Assembly: GCA_022828595.1 (NCBI GenBank)
Contig: JAKGHH010000007.1
Coordinates: 37,200,356 to 37,264,355 of the forward strand
DNA: 64,000 nucleotides
From: Nelumbo lutea
Taxonomy: Eukaryota; Streptophyta; Magnoliopsida; Proteales; Nelumbonaceae
Direction: 5' to 3'
A program made the translations under genes and the position numbers. Below, piece after piece: positions 9,720 through 19,796 of the stretch. Positions within the stretch are counted from its first letter, which is position 1. Each line of letters begins with the position of its first letter. The notes under the pieces are model-generated. The model saw only the letters and a program-made list of their open reading frames with translations, did no database searches and had not been told where the DNA came from.

Positions 9720-11873
9720 GGTAGAGGTTCAGGGGGTAGAATTAGAGGAGGAAAGACAAATCAAGACCCACATTGCAAAATTCTATGAGAACCTGTACAA
9801 GGAAAACTTGAGGTAAAGACCAGTTTTGGATGGCTTACAGTTTGAGTCCCTTTCAGCTGAGAAAACTAGAGATTTGGAGAAGCCCTTTTCAGAGGAAGAA
9901 GTGTGGAAGGTAGTAAAAGGTATATAGGGAGATAAGGCCCTGGGACCTGATGGTTTCACACTTCTGTGTTATAAGAAATGTTGGGGATTTGTGAAACAAG
10001 ATGTAGTTGATGTGTTAAACGAATATCATGAAAGGGGTGCTCTCGAAAGAAGCCTAAAGTCTAAACCATACATTCATCACTCTAATTCCAAAGAAAAAAG
10101 AAGCAGTGGAGTTGAATGACTTTAGACCAATCAGCCTTATAAGCAGTGTTTACAAGATATTAGCTAAAATGTTGGCTAATAGAATAGCAAAAGTGATCTC
10201 AATCTTGATTGCTGGAAACAAAGGTGCATTTGTGGAGGAAGACTAATTGTGGATGGAGTCCTCGTTGCAAATATAGTAATAGATTTGAGGAAGAGAAGTG
10301 GCCACGCAGGACTGTTATGTAAAGTTGATATGGAGAAGGCCTATGACCAAGTACACTGGAACTTTCTAGGCTACATTTTGAAGAGGATGAATTTCGGTGT
10401 GATATGGAGAAATTGGATAAAAGTATGTCTTTCTTCTTCCTCATTTTCAATTCTTGTAAGTGGTTCTTCTTTTGGGCTATTTAGGAGCACTAGGGGTTTA
10501 TGGCAAGGGGACCCCCTCTCCCCATTTTTTATTCATCTGTGTAATAGAAGCTCTCTTCAGGATGGTAGAGAGAACCAGGGTGAGAGAGCTGGTGCAAGGC
10601 TTCCAAGTAGGTAATAGGGAAGTAGAGATATCTCTTCTGCAATTTGCAGACAACACTTTTTTTTTATTTTTGTGATGCCTCATGGAAACAAATCTGGAAT
10701 GTAAGGCAATCCTAAGATGGTTTAAAGTAGTTAGTGGCTTACACATTAATATTCAAAAGAGTGAGATAATGGCTGTTGGGGAAGTGGCAAACCTGGAATC
10801 TTGGGCAGATGATTGGTGATGCAGAGGGTAAACTCCCATCAAAATACCCAGGTATGCCTTTGGATGAAAATTGTAAATCCAGAACCATTTGGGATAGTGA
10901 TTTAAAAGGCATGTCTAGACGCACAGGCGAGGCGCATTTTAGGGTAGGCGCCTAGCCCAGGTCCTAGGCGCATGCCTGGTGCGCCTATTGAAATTTTGTT
11001 GTTTTTTCCTTTCTTTTTAGTATGGCCACTGGGCCGGGGACTCCGCCCACAAACCCCCGTGCCACGCGAGCTCACCGGAGCTTCGAGAATCCCCTATTTG
11101 GTAATGTTGTCCATTCATTCATCCTAATAAAATATCTTCTTAAAAGCAATTAAAACTATAAAATTATTATTTTTTGTGTGAAAACTAAGAATTTAAGACC
11201 CTAACATGGACTTGTTTGGGCTTACCTCGAGGGGCGTGGCAGAAAGGCGGCTCGTAGAATTAGGAATGTAATATGTCACATCAGCTACTTGATGCAATTG
11301 AGAAAAAAAAAGAGATTGTGGGTTTTATATGTTTGATTTCATTTTTAAATTCTCATTTGAATATGCTTTACATATTATATTTATGTATTTTAATTTTAGA
11401 TAATAGGTTTTTTAAAACATTTAATTTAACACTTAAGTTTATATTTTTATTAATATTACGTTTTATAATTTTTTAATTTTTAAATTTTTTGCATTTTTTT
11501 GAATTTTTTGCTTTTTTTTATTTTTGTGAACTTGTAGTTTTTTTTTTTAATTGTGCGTCTCGCCTTGCGCCTTAAGCTTTTAAAACACTGATTTGGGAGC
11601 CCATAATTGAGAAAGTTGATAGAAAGTTAGCCTCTTGGAAAACCAAATATTTGTCAAAAGGGGGTAAAGTCACCTTAATTAAGAGTGTTTTATCCTCCCT
11701 CCCTGTATACTACCTGTCTTTATTCCCAATTCCAGCTAGATGGGCTCCAGTGCTAGAAAAAAAAAAGATGAGAGACTTCCTATGGAGGGGGTGGAAGGAT
11801 GAATCTAAATGGCATTTGGTAAACTGGAAGAAATTCTGCACCTCCAGGGCCAAAGGGGGTTTAGGGATAAGAT
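9720..11873 (+). pseudogene. LINE D ORF2, reverse transcriptase domain (split by a hAT element)
   Basis: RT blocks in order: GDKALGPDGFT (about 9930), LNDFRPISLISSVYKILAKM (about 10115), LCKVDMEKAYDQVHW (10315-10360), RGLWQGDPLSPF (10495) and LLQFADNTFFLF (10635-10670). The catalytic box is altered: FADN replaces FADD, so the second aspartate is lost. After the hAT insertion the thumb continues with [20 protein letters not shown] and [17 protein letters not shown], then [20 protein letters not shown]. Several stops interrupt it. Confidence 0.87.
10895..11590. mobile_element. hAT-type non-autonomous DNA transposon, copy 2 (696 bp)
   Basis: It splits the LINE D RT reading frame. The 8-bp target duplication ATTTGGGA is perfect (10887-10894 and 11591-11598), and removing the insert restores IWDSD-type LINE sequence across the joint. 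The termini are inverted: TAGTGATTTAAAAGGC at the left and CAGTGTTTTAAAAGC read from the right, followed by GGCGAGGCGC-type subterminal repeats. The interior has no transposase. The YAG start and 8-bp duplication are hAT hallmarks. Confidence 0.9.
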
Positions 11874-12557
11874 TACGGGTGTAAACGGAGTGAATTCGAA
11901 TCGAATCAGGCTTGATTCGAATTCGAAACTGATTAAATATATTCATATTCAAATTAAATTCGATATCCGGTGATTTCTTAAAGCAATACATCGAATTCAA
12001 ATTTGATTCGAATTTGAAATGTATTTTTAACACTGACCTCTTCACCAGGGGATGAATAGACCAAAAGAGAAGAAGCTGCGAAGAAAAAATGTTGCAGAAT
12101 AAGGACCAATGAGGCGAGGTAGAAGAAAGATGAATAGTAAATTGACAGTGATTGAAATGAAAAGTACAGAATAATTAATGAGATGCAGACTTTTGATAAA
12201 AAAAATACTAAAATATTATTTTATTTGTTATAAAAATAATCATCATAGCATATTCTGTCTTCATTCAATTCTTTATTATAAAAATAATATTATAAAAGAA
12301 ATTTTTCAAAATCTATCATTCATTGTACGTACTCAGTACTCCAACAAAATAATATATTAATATATATATCGATATATATGTATAATAGGTATTATCGAAT
12401 CGGATCGACTCCTATTCGAATTCGATTCAATTAATTAATCGATAAAAATGCTTCATTTGAATTTGACCGCCAATTGTATTTGAATAATCCGAATTCGATT
12501 CGATTATGTCGAATCTCGAATTCGACCTCGAATTTTCGAATACCATTTACACCCCTA
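11874..12557. mobile_element. hAT-type non-autonomous DNA transposon, copy 3 (684 bp, different family)
   Basis: Inserted in LINE D between GGLGIR and PVKDVSTALLLKWLWRF. Flanks are GATAAGAT (11866-11873) and GATAAGAC (12558-12565), an 8-bp duplication with one mismatch. The termini are inverted: TACGGGTGTAAACGG and, from the right, TAGGGGTGTAAATGG. Both ends carry many copies of the near-palindrome TCGAATTCGAA as subterminal repeats. The interior is very AT-rich without coding capacity. Confidence 0.87.
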
Positions 12558-13278
12558 GATAAGACCAGTGAAAGATGTCAGCACAGCCTTGCTATTGAAA
12601 TGGCTATGGAGATTCAATGAACACACTGACAGTTTGTGGAGAAGATTAGTTGTATGAAAGTATGGATCTAGTAACAGGGAGTGGGAGACAGAAAAAGTTA
12701 GAGCCCCCTATGGTTGTGGCCATAGGGTGCTTTTTTGGAAGGACTACTGGTGTGGGGACGTCCTACTAATGACCCTAGTCTCTGATCTGTTCGAGATTGC
12801 TGTAAATGAGGATGCATCATTGGCAGATTATATGGGGAGACAAAATGGACATTGTGCTTGGAACCCTCTTTTCAGGAGGAATAACGACTGGAAGGTAGAG
12901 TCTTTGGTCAACTTGCTGCAGATTTTATATGATTCCAAGATCTCTGGAACAGGGGAGGACAAAAGTAAATGGCTGTATGAGAAGTCGGGCTCCTTCTCAG
13001 TGAAATCCTTTTATAACTGCTTGTCAAGGGAGGATACCACTCCCTTTCCAAGTAACAGGATCTGGATCAGGTCTGTACCATCAAAGCTAGCTTTCTTTGT
13101 TTGGTCTGCAGTGCTGGACAAGATTCCAATCAAGGAAAATTTAGTTAGAAGAGACTTAGAGGTGGCGGATCTGGCCTGCACATTATGTAATGGAAGGGTG
13201 GAGACTGCTAGCCATCTCTTACTACACTGTGACTTTGCTTACAAGTTTTGGGTAAGATTGGGTAAGATTCGGTTTTAA
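12558..13278 (+). pseudogene. LINE D ORF2, C-terminal region with zf-RVT
   Basis: The last coding part of LINE D. The 183-codon open stretch reads VLFWKDYWCGDVLL, KSKWLYEKSGSFSVKSFYNC and SVPSKLAFFVWSAVLDKIPI, then the zinc-binding pattern C-TLC-N-x7-ASHLLLHCDFAYKFW typical of zf-RVT. Downstream, another frame gives ERNNRIFEGRQKS, the usual end of this LINE group. No RNase H domain follows, unlike LINEs A-C and E, so this LINE belongs to a different sub-lineage. Confidence 0.85.
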
Positions 13279-13862
13279 AAATGTGCTTCCCAGTTGATGT
13301 GAAGGGTTTCATCATAGAGGCTTGGTTCTTAGGACTTAGAAAGACTCAGTAAGGCTGGAAAGATAGCACGGAGCATCCTCCCCCCTGCAGTCTTCTGGGC
13401 AATTGGTGTGAAAGAAATAACAGAATTTTTGAAGGGAGGCAGAAATCAAGAGAAGAGGTGCTCAATAGGATTATGGGGATGGTGTTTTCGTGGCTGACAA
13501 ATCACTCACTTTTCAAAAACAGACACACTTGTTCTTTTTTTTAGTTTGATTTCCCTTTCTATTCCACTGTCCAGCTTCTCATTGTACAGGGGCCTATTGC
13601 ATTTTAGTTTCATTCTACAAACCACACATTTACAGAATTTAATTAAAAAGGGAACAAAAAAAAAACAGATAAACACCCTAGAAATAACAGAAATTATTGA
13701 ACAGTGCGTGTTCGTTAATCACTTAGTAGGGAAAAACAATATGTTAAACGCAAACATTGAAATCTACCAAAAAAAGCCCTATAGGTTTTCGATACGAGAA
13801 AGTAAAACAAAGGGCAATGTTAAAAGCTATTTGATTTAGAGAAGAGGAGCTTTAAAACTCAC

Positions 13863-14042
13863 GCCATGGAAGAGGAGATCAAGAACTGGAGAATCGTAAA
13901 CAGACTTAATTTCTTCTCTGGTCCAGTCGTTTCTAGGGCCTTCTCGAATCGTTCTCTCTGCTTGAACAGCTGCCGCCGAACAAAACGAAGAATGTGAGGC
14001 CAAAGGCTGGATACGAGGGCGCAGACATCGAATCAATAGCAT
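13863..14042 (-). CDS. BIO2: Biotin synthase, coding exon 1 (mitochondrial leader)
   Basis: First coding exon, 60 codons ending in phase 0 at the donor GGC/GTGAGT. It starts MLLIRCLRPRIQPLASHSSF, an arginine-rich, acid-free leader expected of a mitochondrial presequence, and continues with the conserved ERTIREGPRNDWTREEIKSV and YDSPVLDLLFHG. This joins directly to exon 2 ([10 protein letters not shown]...). The start is the only ATG upstream of the conserved part in this frame and gives a normal leader length. On the minus strand upstream there is an A-rich 5' leader and a weak TATTTATT box about 65 bases before the ATG. No defects are seen. Confidence 0.92.
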
Positions 14043-14718
14043 TGTTCTACTTTTTTTCTTAGTTGTTAAACACGATGAGAAACTGATTGTCTTTATGGAA
14101 AGGTCTGAATAAATACTTTCTTATCTTACCAAAAAGAAAAAATACTCAGATTTCAGAGAGGTTGGTGACCGTGCGAGGGTTTTAGCTACTCCTTAGAGAG
14201 TAATCCCCATCAGGCATCAGGCCATCAGAGAGTCCAGGAGAGTTCCTCCCAAGGGTTTTAAGCTACCCTACTCCTTCAAAAACGACCCTTGGACCAATTC
14301 GATAATCGGACGTGACGGGATCGGCTGCCCACAGACGCCCAACCACCCATCCCATCATCCTTCATTGGGAATATCTCCCCATCACAAGCACGGGAGGTGC
14401 TCCGAGTGCACGGAGCATCACGCTGCAACCATGCATTGGAAACATCAACCCAATAACTTACAACCAAGATACCCTCGGGGCGGAGGCGGTTTGACGGTTG
14501 TAATAAGAGCTATTAATGGAAAATGACAAAATGGATCCAGATTTAATATATATTATGAATTTATGACAACATGGCAACATGTATCCAAGCATCTCATCAG
14601 TTATCGGTTATCACAACACTTATTATCCGAAAGTAAAATTAAAAGAAAGTAGCACACCAATACCTCTGAGTCTCTAACCACCCACAAATCAGCCACCCCA
14701 CCTAGCTAATAGTTTGAG
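14043..14718 (-). promoter_or_regulatory. Probable BIO2 5' UTR and promoter region
   Basis: The non-coding stretch directly upstream of the BIO2 start on the minus strand. A TATTTATT-like element lies at about 14105-14113. The 14280-14500 part is noticeably more GC-rich than its surroundings. No other gene is recognisable. Assignment is by position only. Confidence 0.35.
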
Positions 14719-14766
14719 ACAAAAAAAAAAAAAAAAAAAAAAAAAGAAAGAAAGAAAGAAAGAAAA
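14719..14766 (+). repeat. Poly(A) run followed by (AAAG)n
   Basis: About 26 consecutive A bases followed by several AAAG units. It could be the tail of an old retroposed copy, but no recognisable element precedes it. Confidence 0.85.
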
Positions 14767-15074
14767 AAGTGGAAACTAGGAGGAGGAGAACCTATACGCA
14801 AGATTCAAGGAGGAGGAGGAGAAGGAGGACCTGTATGTAGTTGCACGATTTGGTTTCGTCCAATATTCTTGTCTTCTTGATTCTTGAGTTCAGCCATAGA
14901 ACAAAGAACAGTAGAAGAGAAATGAGTTTGGTCTTCTTGAGTTCGATTGAAAAACAAAAGCTAAGAAATTAGATTTTGGTCACTGAAAACCCTACGTTTT
15001 GGGGTTTTTACCTGTTCTTTTACTTTTTTTTCAAAATTGTCCATACTAAAATCCAATTTTCCCCACCCAAAACC

Positions 15075-15262
15075 CCTTTTAATTTAAGGCTACCACCTCA
15101 TGTAAATTGAGGTGAAAGGCCAAAGACCTACCCCTCACTAAATCTGAGGCTTACGCCCCTTGCTCTGAGACTGAGGCTATTGAGGCCAAACGAAATTTGG
15201 TCACCTCACCTTGAGTATTACGCCTCTTGCCTCACCTTTGTCACCTTTTAAAATCATGCTTA
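15075..15262. mobile_element. Degraded hAT-like terminus (GAGGC-rich)
   Basis: The right end reads, from the opposite strand, TTTTAAAAGGTGACAAAGG followed by GTGAGGCAAGAGGCGTAA, resembling the right terminus of the hAT copy at 10895-11590. The interior repeats GAGGC/TTACGCC motifs. I could not find a matching left end or target duplication, so this is a remnant call. Confidence 0.4.
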
Positions 15263-15551
15263 CAAGTAGATGTGTGGCTCCATGTACTAAGAGGTAGGTT
15301 TTACCGTCTAAGGAGCAAATTCGAACACATGTTCGTTAAGCTCGACCCAAAAACCTTTTAAAGCAAAGAGGCCTAAGACTACATTTATTTATAGTGTAAA
15401 TACAAATTACATTGGTAGAGTTTAACAACGGTCAAATTTCTGAGTATAAAAGTTGAACCAATATTTACACAAATTAAATTCTCTATGCTGGTTGATCAAG
15501 GTAGAATACATGATCGGCAAAGAGGAAAACTCATAGAGAGATACAAAATTA

Positions 15552-15775
15552 GCCGCCATCACCACTCCGATCAACAACCCTGACATGATTGTCACTTCCT
15601 TCTACCATTGTCATTCCGATCACCTCTCAAGTCTAATTTAATCGTCGGTTTGCTCTCTCTGGCTCCTTGGGACAGCAAGCTCCATTTGTGGGACCTCAAT
15701 ACTAAAACACCACTTGCTGCTTCGTCGGCAAGGACATTCTCTTTGTGGCATTCTTAATTGATAATCGTCAAGGGG
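15552..15775 (+). pseudogene. RACK1-like WD40 protein pseudogene fragment
   Basis: Translating the plus strand with frame changes gives AAITTPINNPDMIVTS, then LSLAPWDSKLHLWDLNTKT, then TTCCFVGKDILFVAFLIDNR. These match, in order, segments of the first two WD repeats of plant RACK1 (the ATP...DMIVT strand, the SGSWDGELRLWDLN strand and the RRFVGHDKDVLSVAFS turn), recalled from the family. RACK1 is a beta-propeller scaffold on the 40S ribosome. Intervening family sequence is missing, GH and several structural residues are lost, and stops occur, so it is a non-functional relic. Lack of introns within it would fit a processed copy, but it is too short to be sure. Confidence 0.55.
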
Positions 15776-17140
15776 AGCATCTGAGAGCATAAAGGAAGAG
15801 CAAAGCATCTGAGAGAAAAGAGGGCATTTCAGAGCAAACAAGATAAAACAATTTATTTGATCTTTTGGTTATGATTAAATCTAGGGAGAGCGTCTAAGAA
15901 CAAAATGGAAGATCGAGAAAGGAAGGATGATGGTGGGTAGTGTCTAAGGGGAGCTTGATACAATCTTATTAAACGTTAAATCAGAATGACACCTTTGTTT
16001 TTCGCCATTATTGATTAATTGACAACCTTATCAAACGTTAGAGCGGGAGTACTTTTACATTGATTTTTTCTATGTATTTTTTACATTGATTATCGATGTA
16101 AAAATATCTCAAAAAGAGTTTTACACCGATCTTCGTTCTTGTTTGACATTTCATTCAAACAATTGTAAAACCATATCAAAGTGTAATATTACATGGGTCT
16201 AGAATTTACACCGCAAACAAACGCAACCTAAGGTTTAGGAAATAGACTAATTGTACCCCTAGTGTTTACATATTCTCCTAATGCTTAGTTTGGAAGGAAT
16301 ATAAATACAAATTTGTAGAGTACAAAACCTTATATTTTGTATGCATTTACACTTCAAATATTTGTATTTGTATTCTTTCAAAACTGCGTCTAGTACCTTA
16401 AGTTTTACGGAAAAGTATGGACAGACCTAATGCAGATTTTTATTCCCACTACAAAGCTATAAACATTCAGAAGGTCCAAAAACCACACTCTATGCACCCA
16501 TACCTGCCCGTGAGTTGGCATCAATTCCGAGCTAGCACCTACCCCAAATATACTTTGAGCCTACAAATTCTGACCCTGGGGATATCGGTTATTCCTCCTA
16601 AGTTTTATAACCATTGACATTTTTATTAAATTGTGACAAAAAAAAAAGATGAAATGTCAAAATTTCCCCTAACTAAATTAGAAAAAAAGATAAAAAATAA
16701 TAAGCATACAAATTTTGAAATAACCATCTTATCCTTTTTGGTTTAAGTCACCCGAAAGGGGTAGACAACTCATTTGGCTAGTAAACAGTGCCATAGCTCT
16801 TAGTCTAACCGAAACCCTAAACCCATGTTTTTCCTAACGGAACATTGGTGACCACTACGAATCTAACCCCTACATAGCTACAACAAACGTGTAGCCAAGA
16901 TGGCTGATCACTACAACTTAGGTGTTAATCGTAATCAACCAAGAAATAGGAGACAATTTACATAGCTTGTGTGGGTTTTGATTTGATACTTGGATTATTT
17001 GTTTTCTCTTTGAACTTGTATGTGTACTTCCCACTGTTTGTGTTAGTTTGAACTTATATATGTACTGCCTTGGTTATTACTTGTTTGTATTTCTTAATGT
17101 TTGGATGTTATGAATTAATTGTACTTGTGGAATGATAGCT
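15776..17140. other. Intergenic sequence, nothing recognised
   Basis: AT-rich with short repeats (TTTACATTGAT-type phrases around 16040-16110). The only open stretch (16417-16617) has no domain or codon pattern that I recognise. Confidence 0.5.
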
Positions 17141-17408
17141 ATGGTCACTATTCGTAAGGGACCTATTTGTACATGTGGATGAGGACGTATGAGGTTATTC
17201 ATGGTAAAAACTGAAAAAAAAATTGGAAGATGGTTTTATAAGTGCCCTAATGGTGAGGTGTGAAATCAACAAATCAATATTTGTGAGTCGTACTACTTAA
17301 TATGAAAAATGAGTTGTGTAATCGGTTTTTGTTGTTATTATATTTCAGCCACATGAATACAATTTCATGTGGGTAGATAATTATATATCGAACGAACCTC
17401 AAGTGTAG
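17141..17408 (+). pseudogene. GRF-type zinc-finger (zf-GRF) protein remnant
   Basis: Two pieces of a small GRF zinc-finger ORF. Piece one (17141-17257) reads MVTIRKGPICTCG, a stop, then GRMRLFMVKTEKKIGRWFYK and CPNGE. The C-x-C-G and the G-R-W-F-Y-K-C-P core are the family signature. Piece two (17349-17408), after a sequence with GT...TATTTCAG boundaries, reads PHEYNFMWVDNYISNEPQV and a stop, matching the family's F-x-W-x-D strand. The TGA inside piece one and the missing final cysteine before F-M-W suggest a pseudogene. GRF fingers bind nucleic acid and are often scattered by transposons in plants. Confidence 0.5.
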
Positions 17409-17632
17409 GTCATTGAACAACACAACAATGGTCATGATAATGTGGACTATAAGAAGAAGAATGTTGTTGCACTTGGAGTCAATGCTTACTGTTGTGGAAT
17501 GATATGTTTCATCATTTTCATGATGCTGTTAATTATCATTTAGTTAGTATGGAAATGACTTGTAAGGATACCCTTAGCAAAATCTTATGAACATGTTTAT
17601 GTTTGGTACACCTATTTAGAGATACAATATCA

Positions 17633-18150
17633 TATTATTAGTTAAACCAATTAAAATTAAATTCGAGTGGGCCCCACAAATGCTTTGTGGACCCCACATT
17701 AAGAACATGAGGACCCCAGTTAAAATTAAATTTGAGTGGGCCCACAAATGGTTTGTGGATCCCACATTAAGGACTTAAGCACCCTAGTGTGCTAAAGCAA
17801 TACAGGGACCATATGGTGTTTATAATAAATGCAAGATAGTACTTAGTATGTGTGGGGCCCACACACTGTACACGAATCAATGCAAGGTAACTGGGACCTA
17901 CAATACCCAATCTACTATAATTTGGGTCACTATGACCCAACCATGATGGGTCAACTTTCATATTGTTAGTTAATCCAAGTGGGCCCCATAAATGGTTTGT
18001 GGACCCCACCAATGCTAAAGCTATACAAGAAAATTGAAAGATAATACTCAATATATGGGGCCCACACATTGTTATTGTAGATGGGTTCCATAAGACCCAT
18101 ATCCACCATGGTTTTGGGCCATTGTGACCCAACCATGATGGGTCAAGTGT
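17633..18150 (+). repeat. Diverged tandem repeat with GTGGGCCCCAC palindromes
   Basis: At least two and probably three imperfect copies, about 80 to 230 bp long. Shared phrases include GAGTGGGCCCCACAAATG, TTTGTGGACCCCAC, TGGGGCCCACACA and TGACCCAACCATGATGGGTC, the last at about 17934 and 18125. There is no coding capacity on either strand beyond chance ORFs. Confidence 0.65.
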
Positions 18151-18497
18151 CAAGCATGCACAAGTAGCCTAATGTGCAATAACCTACACTTACCAAACAG
18201 TCTTTGGGCTGATAATGTCTTCCAACAAATCGATGAATATGTGCACTTATCAAGCGGTTTTCAGGCTGCCTAGATCTTATGTCAAAAGCGCAATGCGTCT
18301 TTTGACTGATAGAGCTATAAGAAGATCTTCTCAAAAAGACATGCCAAATGGGCCCTATTTTTTTCTTGTTGTTTGCCTTTTCTATTATTTATTACTATTA
18401 CTATTTTTTTCATTATATTTATCTGAGTAAAATCTAATTATTATTCGTATTTCTAGGGTTTGGAGTTCTTTATGGACTAACAAATCATTGTATTTTA
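18151..18497. other. Spacer left of the Ty3-gypsy element, nothing recognised
   Basis: A short unremarkable stretch ending at the TCCTT target duplication. The small ORFs on both strands overlap one another and have no known domain. Confidence 0.4.
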
Positions 18498-18502
18498 TCC
18501 TT

Positions 18503-19055
18503 TGATGTGGGGGAACCCAACCTAGCCCATTTAAGGCTGGGAGGCCCAGCCCACAAGTGCCAAACCTGGGAACGAGATCCGCTATAGCAGGGGGTTACCC
18601 TGCTCCCCATGTACGGAGCCAGTTGCGAAGCATTCACATGATCCTTCCAAGCCCCTGTACGCTTCTGCACGACTCCCATCTCAGGCATTCATCTCCACCT
18701 ACCTCCATGTAGCTCAAATATAAATAGGGGTGCCCCCTCTAGGTAAGGGAACTAATCGGATATAATCTACAATTTGAATACAGAACTAGGCTCACAAACT
18801 ATATTATGGTTCCCCTCTTCATACCTCGTATTAACTTGACCGTCAGAGACTCTGCATCGGGTTCTCACCTGGGGTCTCTGATGCATTCTGCCTTGTAGTG
18901 CCTCGGCCATCTACCTTCGGCTTCCGTAGTACTCGGAGCCCATTCTACCTTGGCCTATGGACCTTAGCCTCAGCACAAGCTCTCCGAACCCTCAAAGCCT
19001 TCGGAGTCTAGGGGCTAAATGACTTTGTTGTCCTCGGCTAATCTAAGCACCAACA
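18503..19055 (+). repeat. 5' LTR of the Ty3-gypsy element
   Basis: It begins TGATGTGGGGGAACCC and ends CACCAACA. A TATA box (TATAAATAG, about 18720-18728) sits where transcription of the genomic RNA would start. It matches the copy at 30764-31316 along its whole length with scattered, mostly transition, differences. Confidence 0.92.
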
Positions 19056-19072
19056 ATTAGCGTCGTCTGTGG
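19056..19072 (+). other. Primer-binding site, degenerate
   Basis: ATTAGCGTCGTCTGTGG directly follows the 5' LTR. The common plant form is TTGGCGCCGTCTGTGG (as I recall, complementary at its start to the 3' end of tRNA-Asp). Two G/C to A/T changes have damaged the GGCGCC core. Confidence 0.7.
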
Positions 19073-19796
19073 AAAGACGTTGCTAAGAAGTTCCCTAAAA
19101 AGAACATTAACAAGCTATCAAGTCCCTAAGCTCCAACCAACCAACATGGTATGAAGAACAAGAAACACGCAGAATCATGTCACCAATGAACAGTTCTAGG
19201 CCATGCTCGACCGCCTGGTGTACTTAACACAACGAGTCAAGTAGAACTATCCCCAAGCAGGAGGTCACCCCCAGGGTGACCGCCCTACTGAGGAGTTAAC
19301 ATAGCCGGTTCGGCATGAGTCCTCCAGTTGACCAGTCCCCAACCTCGGCCACGCACATCGGACTGAGCCATCAGAGACTGGTAGCAGTCGTCCAATCGAT
19401 CACTCTCTAGGACCTCCAAATCTTCCAGCCGAAGGGAGGAAGAACCGAAACAATCGGAGGATAGCCGTCAGCCCTCTGAGCAGCATCGGCCGAGGGACGA
19501 AGGCAGATGCCGTGGTTGCCCCAACGCCCACTCTAGGGCCGAGGGCCGGCGTTGTGCCTCTTCCCCTCATGTCCCGGACCTCTGGGACATTCTGAACAAC
19601 TGCCACACTAGGTGAGAAACACAAGGTCTCACCTCCGAGCACTCTAGAGTCCACGCCGATCGCCATCATGCTCATGAAGACCAGGATGGCGCAAAGGCCA
19701 TGCCCAACCCCATGTTTTTTGAACTTTGAGCCGAGCCGACAGGTTAAGGAAGGCTGAATTGACACCTCAGTCGGACAAAGCAATTGCCCATGGAGA

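Larger units (their letters stand above)
7150..13666 (+). mobile_element. LINE D: nearly full-length non-LTR retrotransposon in BIO2 intron 1
   Basis: A plus-strand L1-type LINE, antisense to BIO2, with ORF1, AP endonuclease, RT and zf-RVT regions in the usual order. Many stops and frameshifts make it inactive. It is split by hAT elements at 10895-11590 and 11874-12557. A nine to ten base A run near 13657-13666 may be its poly(A) tail. The 5' limit near 7150 is uncertain, and I could not find a target-site duplication to fix either end. Confidence 0.8.
5778..14042 (-). other. BIO2: Biotin synthase gene, 5' part (exons 1-2 and a 7.9-kb intron)
   Basis: Gene-level span of the part visible here. 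The two coding exons total 120 codons, about a third of a typical plant biotin synthase of roughly 375-380 residues. Intron 1 (13862-5958, 7905 bp) contains a plus-strand LINE with two hAT insertions, a GATA microsatellite, a duplicated 100-bp segment and a hairpin. Intron 2 would have to span the minus-strand LINE pile at 1-5400 if the gene is intact. Whether exons 3 onward exist left of base 1 cannot be decided here, so the gene may be functional or a severed 5' fragment. Confidence 0.8.
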
